Below are positions 24,326-34,422 of a stretch of DNA of 64,000 nucleotides, one piece after another. The stretch lies in NCBI RefSeq assembly GCF_023065955.2, contig NW_026622808.1:49922475-49986474 (forward strand), read 5' to 3'. Source of the stretch: Ursus arctos (Eukaryota; Chordata; Mammalia; Carnivora; Ursidae). The notes below the pieces were generated by a model that saw only the letters and a list, made by a program, of their open reading frames with translations, did not search any database and was not told the origin of the DNA. Positions within the stretch are counted from its first letter, which is position 1. The number at the start of each line of letters is the position of its first letter. Made by a program: the position numbers and the translations under genes.

Positions 24326-24471
24326 TAGCTTTTTCAATCCTAAAATGCACACACATGCGTTATAACTAATAACACATATTTGCTAAATACATGTATGCAG
24401 AACAACTTGACTCATCCAAGTATGTTACTGCTCTGAACAGGGTTTAGATCATTTGGTGGGAGGTAAAGTTG

Positions 24472-25044
24472 GTGTGGTAGGTAAAATTCTAACACGGTCC
24501 CCATGATTTCCACACCCTGGTGTTATGCCCTATGTAATCTCCTTCCCTTAAGTGTAGCTAGGGCCTGTAAACTTGCTTTCAGCTGGGAGAATACGGAAAA
24601 GATGACGGGCTGTCACTCCGTTCATTAGATTACCTTATGTGCCACAGGTGACGGGCTGTCACTGGCTGCTATGACTCTATCTTATTAGCAAATGGGAGAG
24701 AAAGACGATTTTCTGGTTTCTTTGAAGAAACAAACTGGCCTGTTGGTGGGGGGCACGTGGCAAGGAACCGCAGGTGTCCTCCAGGAGCTGAGGGACTCAG
24801 TCCTCCAACTGTAATAAGCTGAATTCTGCCAACAGTCCTTGATTTTGGAAGAGGTTCTGAATTTCAGATGAGATCACAGTCCCAGCCAACACCTACTATC
24901 AGCCTGGGGAGACCCTGAGCAGAGGACCCACTGAAGTGGTGCCCAGACTCCTGATTCACAGAAACTGTGCGATAATATGTACGTGTTGTTGAAGCCAGCA
25001 CCTTTGTGGAAATTCGTCATGTAGCAGTAGAAAACGAATACGCT
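24472..25044 (+). repeat. MaLR/MLT1-like solitary LTR
   Basis: Sense-oriented: starts tgtggtaggtaaaattctaa and ends gtagaaaacgaatac. Middle landmarks: 'ctgaattctgccaacagtcc', 'gagaccctgagcagaggacc', 'cacagaaactgtgcgataat' (polyadenylation-signal region). No viral genes alongside. The 15-mer tgacgggctgtcact occurs twice (about 24602 and 24649). Confidence 0.7.
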
Positions 25045-25204
25045 TGATTGCAAGTACGCCCAGATAGCAAAGTACCCTGGGGGGAAAATGCACGTGGCAA
25101 ATATGAGGTCATCCAGCACCAGCCACTGAATGTATGGTAACTGGAAATACACTGGGAGACGTATTTGGGGGAAATTTAGAAAGGGCAGAGTTTAAGCAGA
25201 ACTC

Positions 25205-25690
25205 TTTTAGTTACAGAGATAGAACTCCAATTCAAACCAATCAAAGCAAACGTGGATAAGTAAATCTAACAAAGGTGAATGTAGCGGAGTTTACCGGCTC
25301 ACACACCTGCAAAGCCCAGGGGTATCGGCCTTCAGACACCGATGCACTGGACTCTGTCCCTCTCTGTCTCTCAGTTCTCTCTCCTGAGTATGGATGTCCC
25401 TCTTGCTTCCCACGGGAACCAGAGGTGGCCACTAGCAGGGCCAAGCTTGTATCCAAATAGTTGAGCAACTCCTATGGAAAGAGAGATTCTGTTTCCTAGT
25501 AATTCCAACAGGAGTCATTCAGTTCTTCTTCCCCGGCTCTGATTGGCCAGGCTTAAGTCGCATGTCCAAACTTCATACCAGAAAAGACTGGGGGAGGAGC
25601 CTCACCTAAGCCTAAAGGCTAACTGGGAGGGGTTCTCTCAGGAGAAGAGGACCTGGATCCTGGGCAGGCAAGAATCACTGGTGCCCATTC
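25205..25690 (+). repeat. Old interspersed repeat, family not named
   Basis: 'ccaattcaaaccaatcaaag', 'tttaccggctcacacacctg', 'ctctgattggccaggct' and 'ggatcctgggcaggcaagaa' appear in the order of a dispersed repeat that also seems present at 12561-13690. Family name not assigned. Confidence 0.4.
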
Positions 25691-26020
25691 CCCAGTATGC
25701 AAGATGGCCGAAGTACATGAATGCCAGCTCCGGCTCCACACTTGGAAGAAGGAGGCAAGAGAGCTTTCTAAGTCCAGAATCAAGTAGTAAATGGAAGTTT
25801 CCATGCAGAGTACACAGAGCAGAACTTGGAGAATGCACTGTAGGAAAAGAAGTTTGGGGTTAAAATGGGTCGAGATAGTTGATCTGCTGAGTTTATAACA
25901 AGGTAACCCCAGGGAAGGAGGTCAGAAGGGGTGTGGCCTGATGAACAGGGCAGATCCCTCTCTAGAGAAAGAACGTAAGATGTATGGAAAGGGGCGTGGT
26001 AAAAAAATGAATGCTCCACC
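25691..26020. other. Unassigned sequence
   Basis: No named feature seen. The 106-codon frame at 25543-25863 (+) overlaps the repeat to the left and has no domain. Confidence 0.4.
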
Positions 26021-26024
26021 CTTT

Positions 26025-26230
26025 CCATGTACGGAGCACTCGTTATGTCACAGGCGCCATGCTTTTTTCTACTTTACATTCATTAGCAGATTTATTCCTC
26101 ACCCACAGCCCTAGGAAGTAGGTACTTTAACATTCGAGGAAATTCAGGTCCAGGAGCTTAAGGGATTTTTGCCCAGGGTCACTGATCTGGCAACTGGCAG
26201 AGCAAGGACTCAAACCCAGGTGAATATGTT
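26025..26230 (-). repeat. MIR, nearly full length
   Basis: 'cctaggaagtaggtacttta', 'gcccagggtcactgatctgg' and 'gcaaggactcaaacccagg' match reverse-complement MIR. Confidence 0.82.
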
Positions 26231-26785
26231 CCCGAAGTCACCAAGCTAAACCTCCTCTTTCTGAATTATCCTGGACCTGAGCAGGACGAGAGAACAGAGA
26301 AATGCTCAATAAAATTGAACTCTCATTCTGTGAAAGACTATTTCAAAAGCTTTCTTTGTGCGTTTAAGTGTTTTGTCCCAAGATTTAATTGACTAGGACT
26401 TCAGAGATCAGTCAAAAGGCCTTCGGAAAAAGAAAGGTGGACCCAAACCAGCAGAGGGACTGCAGAGACACAAGGTAGGATAAACAGCCAACAATGGGCT
26501 CTCAGATGCGCCACCATTGACAACAACGGTTGGAAACGTCAACGGTAAACAATGAGACAGGAAGTCAGGGAGGGAAATGGCCAGGGAAAGTTCAGGCCTA
26601 TATCCCTTCCACGCCCTCACTGCCCATTGTGACTCTCACTGAGTCAGCCCAGATGGGAGGAAAGCAGAGACCTCACTCACCCAATGTCCAACCTCTCCAT
26701 GGCCTGGAAGTAGAGGAGAATAAGGCTTATGAGTGCAGCTCAGACACACCCAGGCACTGGGTGGTGCTGCCTCTTCGACTGCCCA
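26231..26785. other. Unassigned sequence
   Basis: No gene seen. The 133-codon frame at 26530-26931 (+) runs into a MIR-like stretch and lacks a recognised domain. Confidence 0.4.
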
Positions 26786-26789
26786 TACA

Positions 26790-26960
26790 CACCCAGAGAT
26801 TTCAATCAGGGCTCTGCAGTAAAAAGAGCACTGGCCAGGGACCTGGATGCTGGTGTGAGCCAGTTGGGCTCTTAATTACTGCTAATTACCAGACGACTTT
26901 GGGTAAGGGACTTATTGTCTCTGGGCTTTAGTTTCCCACACGAAAATTCGGGGGTTGAAT
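26790..26960 (+). repeat. MIR-like remnant
   Basis: 'aaaaagagcactggccaggg', 'gacgactttgggtaaggga' and 'ctctgggctttagtttccca' follow a MIR or MIR-like tRNA SINE in sense order. Confidence 0.55.
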
Positions 26961-27324
26961 TAGATTAGCAATTGCACATTAGAATGCCGATAGAGACCAA
27001 GCAGGTAACGAAAATGACGCAGTGGGCTCTGTATAGGACAATAGGGAGCAGTGGGGACTGGAGATCTCATATCTTGTCCAGAAAGGGCATCCCTGGTATC
27101 TCCAGATACATCTATTCCCCATAAGAAGCCAGAATTTGGGTCTTTATATAAAATCCCCCAATCCTTAAATGTTGGCAACAAATCCAAACGCCTTAAAAAC
27201 CCTATTCAAGGCAAACTTAAGAAGCTTGCTGGCCAGTTCGTCACCTTAAGTCTAAATGCAACCTGCTCCATAAGGTACATAAGAGTTCTGCAGGTGGCTA
27301 TTTCAACTTAATTACAACTGAACA
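26961..27324. other. Unassigned sequence
   Basis: No named feature seen. Confidence 0.35.
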
Positions 27325-27465
27325 AAAATTAAAAATTCAGCTCCTCGGTCCTACCAGCCACATTTCAAATGATCAACAGCCACATGTATTAGTGGCTACC
27401 ATATTGGATAATGCAGAAAAAAGGACATGCCCGGCCACGCAGAAATTCTCTTGGATAGTTTTGGT
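27325..27465 (+). mobile_element. hAT-type MER remnant
   Basis: 'aaaaattcagctcctcggtc', 'cagccacatttcaaatgatc', 'cagccacatgtattagtggc' and 'taccatattggataatgcag' follow a common hAT-class element. Its right end lies within about 10 bp of the left edge of the inverted duplication. A related fragment is at 63025-63110. Subfamily and strand convention not assigned. Confidence 0.6.
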
Positions 27466-27473
27466 CTAAATGA

Positions 27474-27786
27474 TTTAGCAAGTAGGTGAATTTGCAAATA
27501 TGGAATCCATGAATAATGAGGATCGGTTTATAAATAAGAAAAAGAGCAAAAAAGAACCTATGGGGTCTGACCCTCTCCATTCCTGAACAGCATTAGCTAA
27601 GTATAGAACTTCCATTGGATAAATGCCCATTGAATCGTATACCTGGACGAGAGCACAGCCCTCCCTGGCTCAAAGCCCATCGATCTCTCCATCGGAGAGC
27701 TTGCAGAACTTGGTGAGGGGTCAGCAAACTCCAGCCTATGGGCCAAATCCCTCATGCTGCCTGTTTTGGTATGGTCCCAAGCTAAG
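27474..27786 (-). repeat. Left arm of 313-bp inverted duplication (derived copy)
   Basis: Reverse complement of 28888-29200. By eye the two align over 313 bp with 5 mismatches and no gaps. Left to right it holds a cut-off Tigger terminus (27474-27528), about 180 bp of otherwise unassigned sequence, and a cut-off hAT terminus (27715-27786). Neither element continues recognisably beyond the arm, so I infer this is the copied side. A 65-codon frame on the minus strand (27597-27794) matches one on the plus strand of the other arm; both are chance frames in duplicated non-coding DNA. Confidence 0.93.
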
Positions 27787-27850
27787 ACAGACAACTTTCA
27801 GCTGTTAAAACTCCAAATACAGACAAAATAAAATGAACTGTACTTTTCTT

Positions 27851-28010
27851 TTTTTATTTTGGGGGAGGGGAGGGACGGAAGGGGAAGAAGAGAAGCCGAC
27901 TCCTCGCTGAGCATGGAGCCTGATGTGGGGCCTGATTCCAACCTCGAGATAATGACCTGAGTGGAAATCAAGAGTTGGACACCCAACCGACTGAACCAAC
28001 CAGGCACCCC
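27851..28010 (-). repeat. Can-SINE, older type, shortened
   Basis: Reverse-oriented and lacking part of the tail region: head ends ccaaccaggcacccc. TSD gtacttttctt (27840-27850) against gtactttctt (28011-28020). Sits between the inverted arms. Confidence 0.85.
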
Positions 28011-28148
28011 GTACTTTCTTAATTGGTAGGAAACTAGGCTTCCGGAATTTGACGGCATAATTCCAAAGCAAAAAGTTTGGAGTCATCATTTTTACTTCTC
28101 CTTGATGAATTTCCTCCAGTTGCATTTAAATCAGTTTAAAACAGATTT

Positions 28149-28325
28149 ATTGGAATGCCTGGGTGGCTCAGTTGGTTAAGCGTCTGCCTTAGGCTGGGAT
28201 CAAGTCCCACATCGGGCTCCCTGCTCAGCGGGAAACCTGCTTCTCTCTCTGCCTGCCGCTCCCTTGTTCACGTTCTCTCTCCCTCTCTCTCTGAGTCAAA
28301 TAAATTAATAAATCTTTAAAATAAC
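28149..28325 (+). repeat. Can-SINE, older type, internally shortened
   Basis: Head gcctgggtggctcagttgg; the B-box region is shortened, with 'aggctgggatcaagtccc' lacking the usual intervening segment. Exact 12-bp TSD taaaacagattt at 28137-28148 and 28326-28337. Sits between the inverted arms. Confidence 0.9.
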
Positions 28326-28337
28326 TAAAACAGATTT

Positions 28338-28591
28338 GCTAACAGAAACAAGCTGAGAGCTTCTAATCTGCTTCAACATGTGAAGTAAATTCCTGAGTTA
28401 CTTAATTAATAGCAATTTGAAACTTAACCTTGTCGGAAAAGGAGGACATGGGGTTGAGGAAGGGAAAAGCCCTAATTCTGTTGCCTAAAACTTACCTCCT
28501 CCTCTGCTAGATAAAGTTTTCCTGCCACGCAGAGCTTTTAATCGCCTGTGCAAGACCCCACATGGTGACCACTAGCAAAGTTTTCGGATCC
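28338..28591. other. Unassigned sequence between the arms
   Basis: No named feature seen. Confidence 0.35.
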
Positions 28592-28959
28592 CAGGTCATT
28601 AAATTTTTCTATAAAGGACCAGACAGGAAACGTTTTCAGCTTTGTGGACGTTGTTTCTGCGGCAAGTGAACATCTCTGCCGCATGACACGAAAGCAGTCA
28701 TCAACAGGGCATAAACCAATGCTCATGGGCTGTGTTCCAATAAAATATCACCTTCGGACACCAACATCTAAATTTCATACAATTTTCAAGTGTCATGCAA
28801 TAGTCTTCCTTTGATTTTTCCCCTTATCCATTTGAAAGAGAGAGAGAGAGAGAGAGAGAACAAAACAAAACAAAACAAAAACCTTTTCTTAGCTTGGGAC
28901 CATACCAAAACAGGCAGCATGAGGGATTTGGCCCACAGGCTGGAGTTTGCTGACCCCTC
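28592..28959. mobile_element. hAT-type MER element, long form, with simple-repeat insertion
   Basis: Starts caggtcattaaatttttcta and continues 'ataaaggaccagacaggaaa', 'gctgtgttccaataaaatat', 'aatttcatacaattttcaag' and 'gcccacaggctggagtttgc', ending 'gctgacccctc'. It reads as one element running into the right inverted arm, broken only by (GA)n and (CAAAA)n at about 28838-28883. This continuity marks the right arm as native. Confidence 0.75.
28838..28883. repeat. (GA)n followed by (CAAAA)n
   Basis: About ten GA units, then four CAAAA-type units, inside the hAT element next to the right-arm boundary. Confidence 0.9.
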
Positions 28960-29200
28960 ACCAAGTTCTACAAGCTCTCCAATGGAGAGATCGGTGGGCT
29001 TTGAGCCAGGGAGGGCTGTGCTCTGGTCCAGGTATACGATTCAATGGGCATTTATCCAATGGAAGTTCTATACTTAGCTAATGCTGTTCAGGAATGGAGA
29101 GGGTCAGACCCCATAGGTTCTTTTTTGCTCTTTTTCTTATTTATAAACCGATCCTCATTATTCATGGATTCCATATTTGCAAATTCACCTACTTGCTAAA
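28888..29200 (+). repeat. Right arm of 313-bp inverted duplication (native copy)
   Basis: Inverted partner of 27474-27786. Mismatches by eye at 28936, 28970, 28981, 28994 and 29025; 29026-29200 is identical over 175 bp. The hAT element continues to its left and the Tigger element to its right without a break, as expected of the original locus. The spacer between arms is 1,101 bp. Confidence 0.93.
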
Positions 29201-29796
29201 ATTTACTTGCAAACCCGAAATCAAACATGTGCTGCACTTATAGTCATTCTCAGCCAGGTGCGGGGGCAACACATGGGAGTCGCGGCTTGAGCAAGGCCCC
29301 AGCTAAGGTCCACAAAGATGACAGCCTGCCTTCTAATTTCAGTGCTCGTACCATAAACAGGTGTCCTCTTCAGGGTCTTTTTAGCACAATGTATTTTGCC
29401 TTTTTGTGCTTTTTGCTGGTGACTCTGCTGTTTAAAATGGTCCCAAAGCATAGCACTGAAATGCTGGTTAGTGTTCCTAAGAATAAGAAAACTACGATGC
29501 GCCTTATGGAGAAAATGTGTGTGTTGGGTAAGTTTCATTCAGGTGTGAGTTACAGTTCTGTTGACCATGAGTTCAGTGTTAATGGATCCACAATATACGG
29601 CCAATAAAGTGCCTTGAAACAGAAACACACATAAACCAAGGTTATATGTTAATTGGTTAATGAGAATGTTGTGACCAGAGATTCACAAGAACCTAACCCT
29701 GTATTTTCCCCAGGAGCTGGTTCAGCATTTGCTAATTCAGTGTTCATGGCAACTTTATACAACAGAACTAGACAAAAAAAAAAAGAACAGACTGTC
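29146..29796 (+). mobile_element. Tigger-type DNA transposon (Tc1/mariner-pogo), internally deleted
   Basis: The left end, near aaccgatcctcattattcat, mirrors the right end near agaacagactgt, as the inverted terminal repeats of Tigger elements do. The open frame 29227-29607 (+, 126 codons) carries a transposase N-terminal remnant: 'SVPKNKKTTMRLMEKMCVLG' followed by a helix-turn-helix-like 'GVSYSSVDHEFSVNGSTIY'. No catalytic DDE domain follows, so it is a short non-autonomous derivative. At about 650 bp both ends seem present. Subfamily not assigned. Confidence 0.78.
29227..29607 (+). pseudogene. Tigger transposase N-terminal remnant
   Basis: Frame of 126 codons within the Tigger element. Residues about 79-124 resemble the DNA-binding (psq/CENP-B-like HTH) N-terminus of Tigger transposases. 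The first ~70 codons look like translated non-coding element sequence. It ends without any catalytic domain. I see no evidence that it is expressed. Confidence 0.6.
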
Positions 29797-29799
29797 TGT

Positions 29800-30610
29800 A
29801 TTTTTACTGACATTAAAAAGAAATTGTTCTGATATCCCATATGTCCTTTCTCCTTATAAATTGTCTTTAGGGTTTACAGAGGAAGGTTGAAAATTACTTT
29901 AAATGAAGTTTTGGGATTATTTCATGATTTTAGGTTTCCATGATTCCCCAGTTTCTGGTTCTCCAGATAAATGGGCTGTGGCCTGGTATATGGCAGAGAA
30001 ACCTATTTTCAATAAATTCTTCACGTGCAGATGATTTGAAAGCTCACACACTGTGCTCCCACTAGTAAAACACTCCTGGACTAAAATCCCAGCAGGATTC
30101 TGTTGGAAACCTGGCAGGTGAACACTTTGCCGTGTTGTAAATATTCAACACAGTTTTGTAGACTATCTGAATGATATTAAATATCAGTCATCTTTAATAA
30201 CCTCGACCTAAGCATTCATGGTCAAGTCAACCAGGGTTTTATAGGAGACCTGGCCCCTTTATTACCGGTGTGATTTTCATTTGCAAACGTTGCATAAAAG
30301 GCACTGGCTTTGTCCTCTGGAAGCACAATATGTGAGGTGGTCCAACAGGGGACGTGATTTGGAAAAGGAAGAGGATGTTGGGAGTTGATACAACTGAGAA
30401 GTGAGCTGCAGGCACAGCCAAAAAAAAAAAAAAAAGGTTCAAATGCATTTAGAAGAATAGTAACAAGTAAGCTGATGTGTGTTATGGACACATAAACACA
30501 TCGTTTTTTGTTAATGACTAACTTCTCCTGACCAAACAGTCTTTCTGTGATTGCTGACACCATTGCTGGCATTGACTGAGTTCATCATGAGCTTGGCTTC
30601 TTCCCCAAGC
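29800..30610. other. Unassigned non-coding sequence
   Basis: No gene or named repeat. Contains an A15-type run at 30420-30435 with no SINE head attached. Confidence 0.4.
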
Positions 30611-30614
30611 ATTT

Positions 30615-30850
30615 CTAAATATTAGATGACATTATGGTGCTTACTAGATGCCAGACACTATTCTAATAATCAACTTTAAATACGGTAACCCATTTAATAC
30701 CCAAATAATCATATGAGGTAGGCCCCATTATTACCACCCTCATTTAAGATGATAAAACTGAGAGAGAGGTCATGTGACTTGCCCCTAATAACTGGCAGAG
30801 CCAGGATTTAAACCTGGGAAGTCTTGTTCCGAGTCCTTTTTCCCCTGACC
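30615..30850 (-). repeat. MIR, nearly full length
   Basis: 'actagatgccagacactatt', 'tatgaggtaggccccattat', 'gtcatgtgacttgcccctaa' and 'gagccaggatttaaacctgg' match reverse-complement MIR. Confidence 0.85.
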
Positions 30851-32026
30851 ACTGCAGCTACACTGACTCTCCAGAAAGCACTGGATAATTGTGGAAGAAA
30901 CCCACCTCCAATACAAAAGGAATTTTTACAGGAGTTGCTTCTGTTAGCAGCAATATGCAACTCATAACTCAACTTTCTCTTTCCATTTCTCTGTCTTCCT
31001 TCCTCTCTCCTTTTCCTTCCTCCCTCCCTCTCTCTCTTTCAGTTCTCATTTTTATATGTGAAAGTCCTCATTTTTGAGTAATTTAAGGACCATCATAATG
31101 AAGACTGAGCAGTTCCAGCACCTCAAACAATTCCTCCATGGCCCTGTGTAGTCAGCGTTTGCCCCCACCAGCCAGAGATCAAGGGATTTCAGTCAGGGGT
31201 CCCTGACTCCCAGGGGATCCTTGTTCGGAATTCAAGAATGGAACTTGGATAAGTGTAAATTTAAAAAATGTTTAAACTAAAAAAATTTTTTTCGCTCACG
31301 TCTACTTAAAAATCAGCATTCCCTCAGTTATGAATATAAGTAACCAACTACAGATATATTAGCAGAACGGGTCACTCAGTCTCAATAGAAATCACAGCTA
31401 TTCTTCCATCACATTACCGTGATCGCCTATATCCCCGAATATTGTCCACACTCCTGACTAGTTTGAAATTACCATACACCAGACCTTGCTCTTTACTGCA
31501 TTAACAAATAAGCACTTTTGTTATTATATCACACTTTTTTACATCACAAAACTTTTCTCTGTAAAAGGACTCAACTACCTGAAGGGTATTTTGGCAGACT
31601 GGCAGACGGAATCACTTGTAACTTATTCGACCAGCATCCCAACCAACATGTGCCCAGAGTGCAAGATACAGAAATGCATATGATTCAGTCAATGCCCCGG
31701 CTGGTGGAAGAATTATGCATCTCCCTTTCTTAGGCTGAGCTGTGCTCCTTCACAGACAAATGGCCCTGCTGCCTTCTCTCCAGGAGGATTGTCAAGCAGC
31801 ACCACCCACCTCTTCTATGAGCTCTGCATGGATTGCAGAGACTCTCTCCCAGCACCCTGTAACCTGCCACAGGGCTCCCAGAGACCATACGCACCTCAGA
31901 AAGACGAACCAGCCATCTGTGAGCTCCACATTGACTCCAAGAAGGAGACGCCAAGACACAACATCTAACTACAAAGATCAGGTAGGAGCTGAGCGGTCAC
32001 CTCCAATTGTTTGCCACGGCTTTGTG
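30851..32026. other. Unassigned; CT-rich run and an exon-like stretch
   Basis: A CT-rich run lies at 30970-31040. An exon-like segment at 31734-31981 is discussed in the findings. No coding gene recognised. Confidence 0.4.
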
Positions 32027-32040
32027 ATCCGGATTGTATC

Positions 32041-32284
32041 TTTTTTTTTTTTTTTAAGATTTTATTTATTTATTTGACAGAGATAGAGACAGACAGCGAG
32101 AGAGGGAACACAAGCAGGGGGAGTGGAAGAGGAAGAAGCAGGCTCATAGCGGAGGAGCCTGATGTGGGGCTCGATCTCAGAACTCCGGGATCACGCCCTG
32201 AGCCGAAGGCAGACGCTTTAACTGCCGGGATCACGCCCTGAGCCGAAGGCAGACAGTTAACCGCTGTGCCACCCAGGCGCCCCC
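32041..32284 (-). repeat. Can-SINE, young type, with internal 40-bp duplication
   Basis: Reverse-oriented. TSD atccggattgtatc (32027-32040) against atccggactgtatc (32285-32298), one mismatch. Longer than its neighbours because a 40-bp segment of the tRNA-like head is tandemly repeated (32185-32224 and 32225-32264). Confidence 0.95.
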
Positions 32285-32339
32285 ATCCGGACTGTATCAT
32301 TAACACCCATGACTTGTACTTTGGTCTGTCACCCCCGAA

Positions 32340-32565
32340 TCAATGATTTCCTTCTTGATCTATTAATGTAATAAACAAATTGACAGAAAAAGAACAATGG
32401 TAATATGCAATTTTCCTAAGATACATAAATGGCTAATAAATCGAAGAAAAAATCCTCGACTTCATTGATAATCAAGAATAAATATTAAACAAACGAGATA
32501 ACAATATTTCTCTTATCAAAATGTCAGAAGTAGAACTATTTTTATAAGACAAATGAATTGATAAA
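32340..32565 (+). repeat. Diverged L1/HAL1-like fragment
   Basis: 'ggctaataaatcgaagaaaa', 'attgataatcaagaataaat' and 'cttatcaaaatgtcag' loosely follow L1 ORF2 sense sequence. Highly diverged. Confidence 0.5.
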
Positions 32566-32569
32566 AGAC

Positions 32570-33485
32570 ATATGTTGACTACCTTAAATCCTAACCTGGA
32601 AATTCATATTTGGAATAAAAACCAGCTCTTTTGAACATCAAAAGATGAATGTGAAATTTGCTCAGGTGGACTGGATTCATTTCTGAAGCTGATTATAAGA
32701 GGCAAGGCTAAAAGAATGAACATGAGATTCAACACCACAAACCAAATAAAAGCAATATAAAAACATCAGAGATGCTGTCGATAGTAACGTCACCATTTGG
32801 TAATTAGAACTTGGCCACTGTGGCCAGACTGGGACTTTGAACAATGGGAAGGTGGCAGACGTGCTAGTGCTTTCCAAGATTCCCTTGTCTTACTGTTTTC
32901 CGCAGTGTTACCATCTCTCTTCAGCAGTTAATTTCTCATTTATAGTATTTCCATAATGCTCTCTTAACAATTACCCCATGTATCAGTGTCGCGGCCGCCT
33001 CACGCTTCCTTGAGCACATCGTTTTCATTGCAAAAGCGTATAGGTCAGCGAGGACGTCTAGTACATGTGAATTAACTCTGCTGTCCTTAGAATGTGGGTG
33101 GAGTTATATTTAACAGGAAACAGAACCTAGAGAATTCGCAGCAAAGGTGAACTTGCTGCTCACCACGTTGAGCCCCACTCCCCTGAGGGGAAGCAGGACC
33201 TTTCCGCCCCAAGTCCGGTGTGGCAGTCCTGTAGTAACTCTGTGCCCACAGCACCCCCCACTGGCCGCTGGGGGAAGTTCACCCCGCTGGCAAAATTTAA
33301 AACTTAAATACTGACTCTGCTGGTCTTCCCCCTAAATTTCATGTCTAATCAATTTGGAATTCAAGAGCCATGGCCTCCTTTTGCCCCCACCTTTCATGAG
33401 GACTTCAGCTGAAACAGCAGTACTTTACAAGAGAAGTAACAATAGTATCGTTTTGGAGGTTGGTGAATGAGTTAAATGTCTCATC
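32570..33485. other. Unassigned sequence
   Basis: No gene seen. A lone CpG-rich spot with a NotI octamer (gcggccgc) at about 32990-32998 lies in otherwise AT-rich DNA; it is not a CpG island by eye. Confidence 0.4.
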
Positions 33486-33559
33486 CCATTAAATCCACCC
33501 AATGCTACTGGTACTTGGTACAAAGTAGAGACACAATGACATTTATCTTATAAATGAAC

Positions 33560-33695
33560 CACAACAAGATAGGTATTATTATTGCCCTTATTTTTCAGAA
33601 GGCTTGGAGGCATTAAGTAACTCACCAAAGGCTTTAATGAAATTTAAGTGTGTAGCAAAGAGTGGAACCCCAACTAACCCCAGAGTTCAAGCTTA
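33560..33695 (-). repeat. MIR remnant
   Basis: 'aggtattattattgcccttatt' style core followed by 'ggaggcattaagtaactcac' and 'aaagagtggaaccccaac' in reverse MIR order. Confidence 0.7.
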
Positions 33696-33720
33696 GTGTC
33701 TACACTGTATGGCTCCTCTT

Positions 33721-33942
33721 TTTTTTTTTTTTTTTTTTGTAAGATTTTATTTATTTATTTGAGAGAGAGAGAGAGAGAGAGAGAGCATAAGCTGGGGGAC
33801 GGGAGAGAGGGACAAGCAGAGTTCCTGCCGAGCAGGGAGCCCGATGCAATGTGGAGCTCGATGGAGAGCTTGATCCCAGAACTCCAGGATCACCAGCTGA
33901 ACCGAAAGCAGACACTTAACTGACTGAGACACCCAGGCGCCC
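33721..33942 (-). repeat. Can-SINE, older type
   Basis: Reverse-oriented with long poly(T) and (GA)n. TSD ctgtatggctcctctt (33705-33720) against ctgtattgttcctctt (33943-33958), two mismatches. A short 'gagctcgatggagagctt' duplication sits in the body. Confidence 0.92.
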
Positions 33943-33959
33943 CTGTATTGTTCCTCTTA

Positions 33960-34371
33960 TTCTTGAAGGCTAAAATAAGCTTCCAGCATTATAAGAAAAG
34001 GAAAAAAACCCCAAAAGCCGCATGACAATTAGCTTCAAAGCCGACCATAACAGGTTAGGCCTTTTTATGCCTGACAGTTGCGGAAGTTCCGCAGAAAGCA
34101 CAGGCTGTTTCCTGAGCAGCTCGTACAAAGGCAACTCCAAGGACATGCTAACCAAAATGGGGCATAAGCACATGATATCAATACCAATCAGAAGTTAAAC
34201 AACAGCATGGGCCAAGTTTGGAGCCTCTGGAACATACTGGGATGTAACAACACTCTTCTTCCAATAATGTGTGGTATTTGTGCAATGCGCTAGAGATCAG
34301 GTATGGATTAGGCTCTGATGGGCTTATAACAGAGACTTTCATTATTGTGGATCTAAAATAGACTTTTAAAA

Positions 34372-34422
<51 letters not shown>

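Noticed and set aside
23853..25044. Two LTR-like repeats close together as an endogenous provirus
   Set aside because: They face opposite directions, differ in sequence, and only 146 bp of non-viral sequence lies between them.
27597..29077. Two almost identical peptides (27597-27794 minus and the end of 28790-29077 plus) suggesting a duplicated gene
   Set aside because: Both come from the inverted duplication of transposon ends and intervening non-coding DNA; neither has a domain.
32990..32998. NotI site as sign of a CpG island promoter
   Set aside because: CpG density falls away at once on both sides; a single rare-cutter site is not an island.
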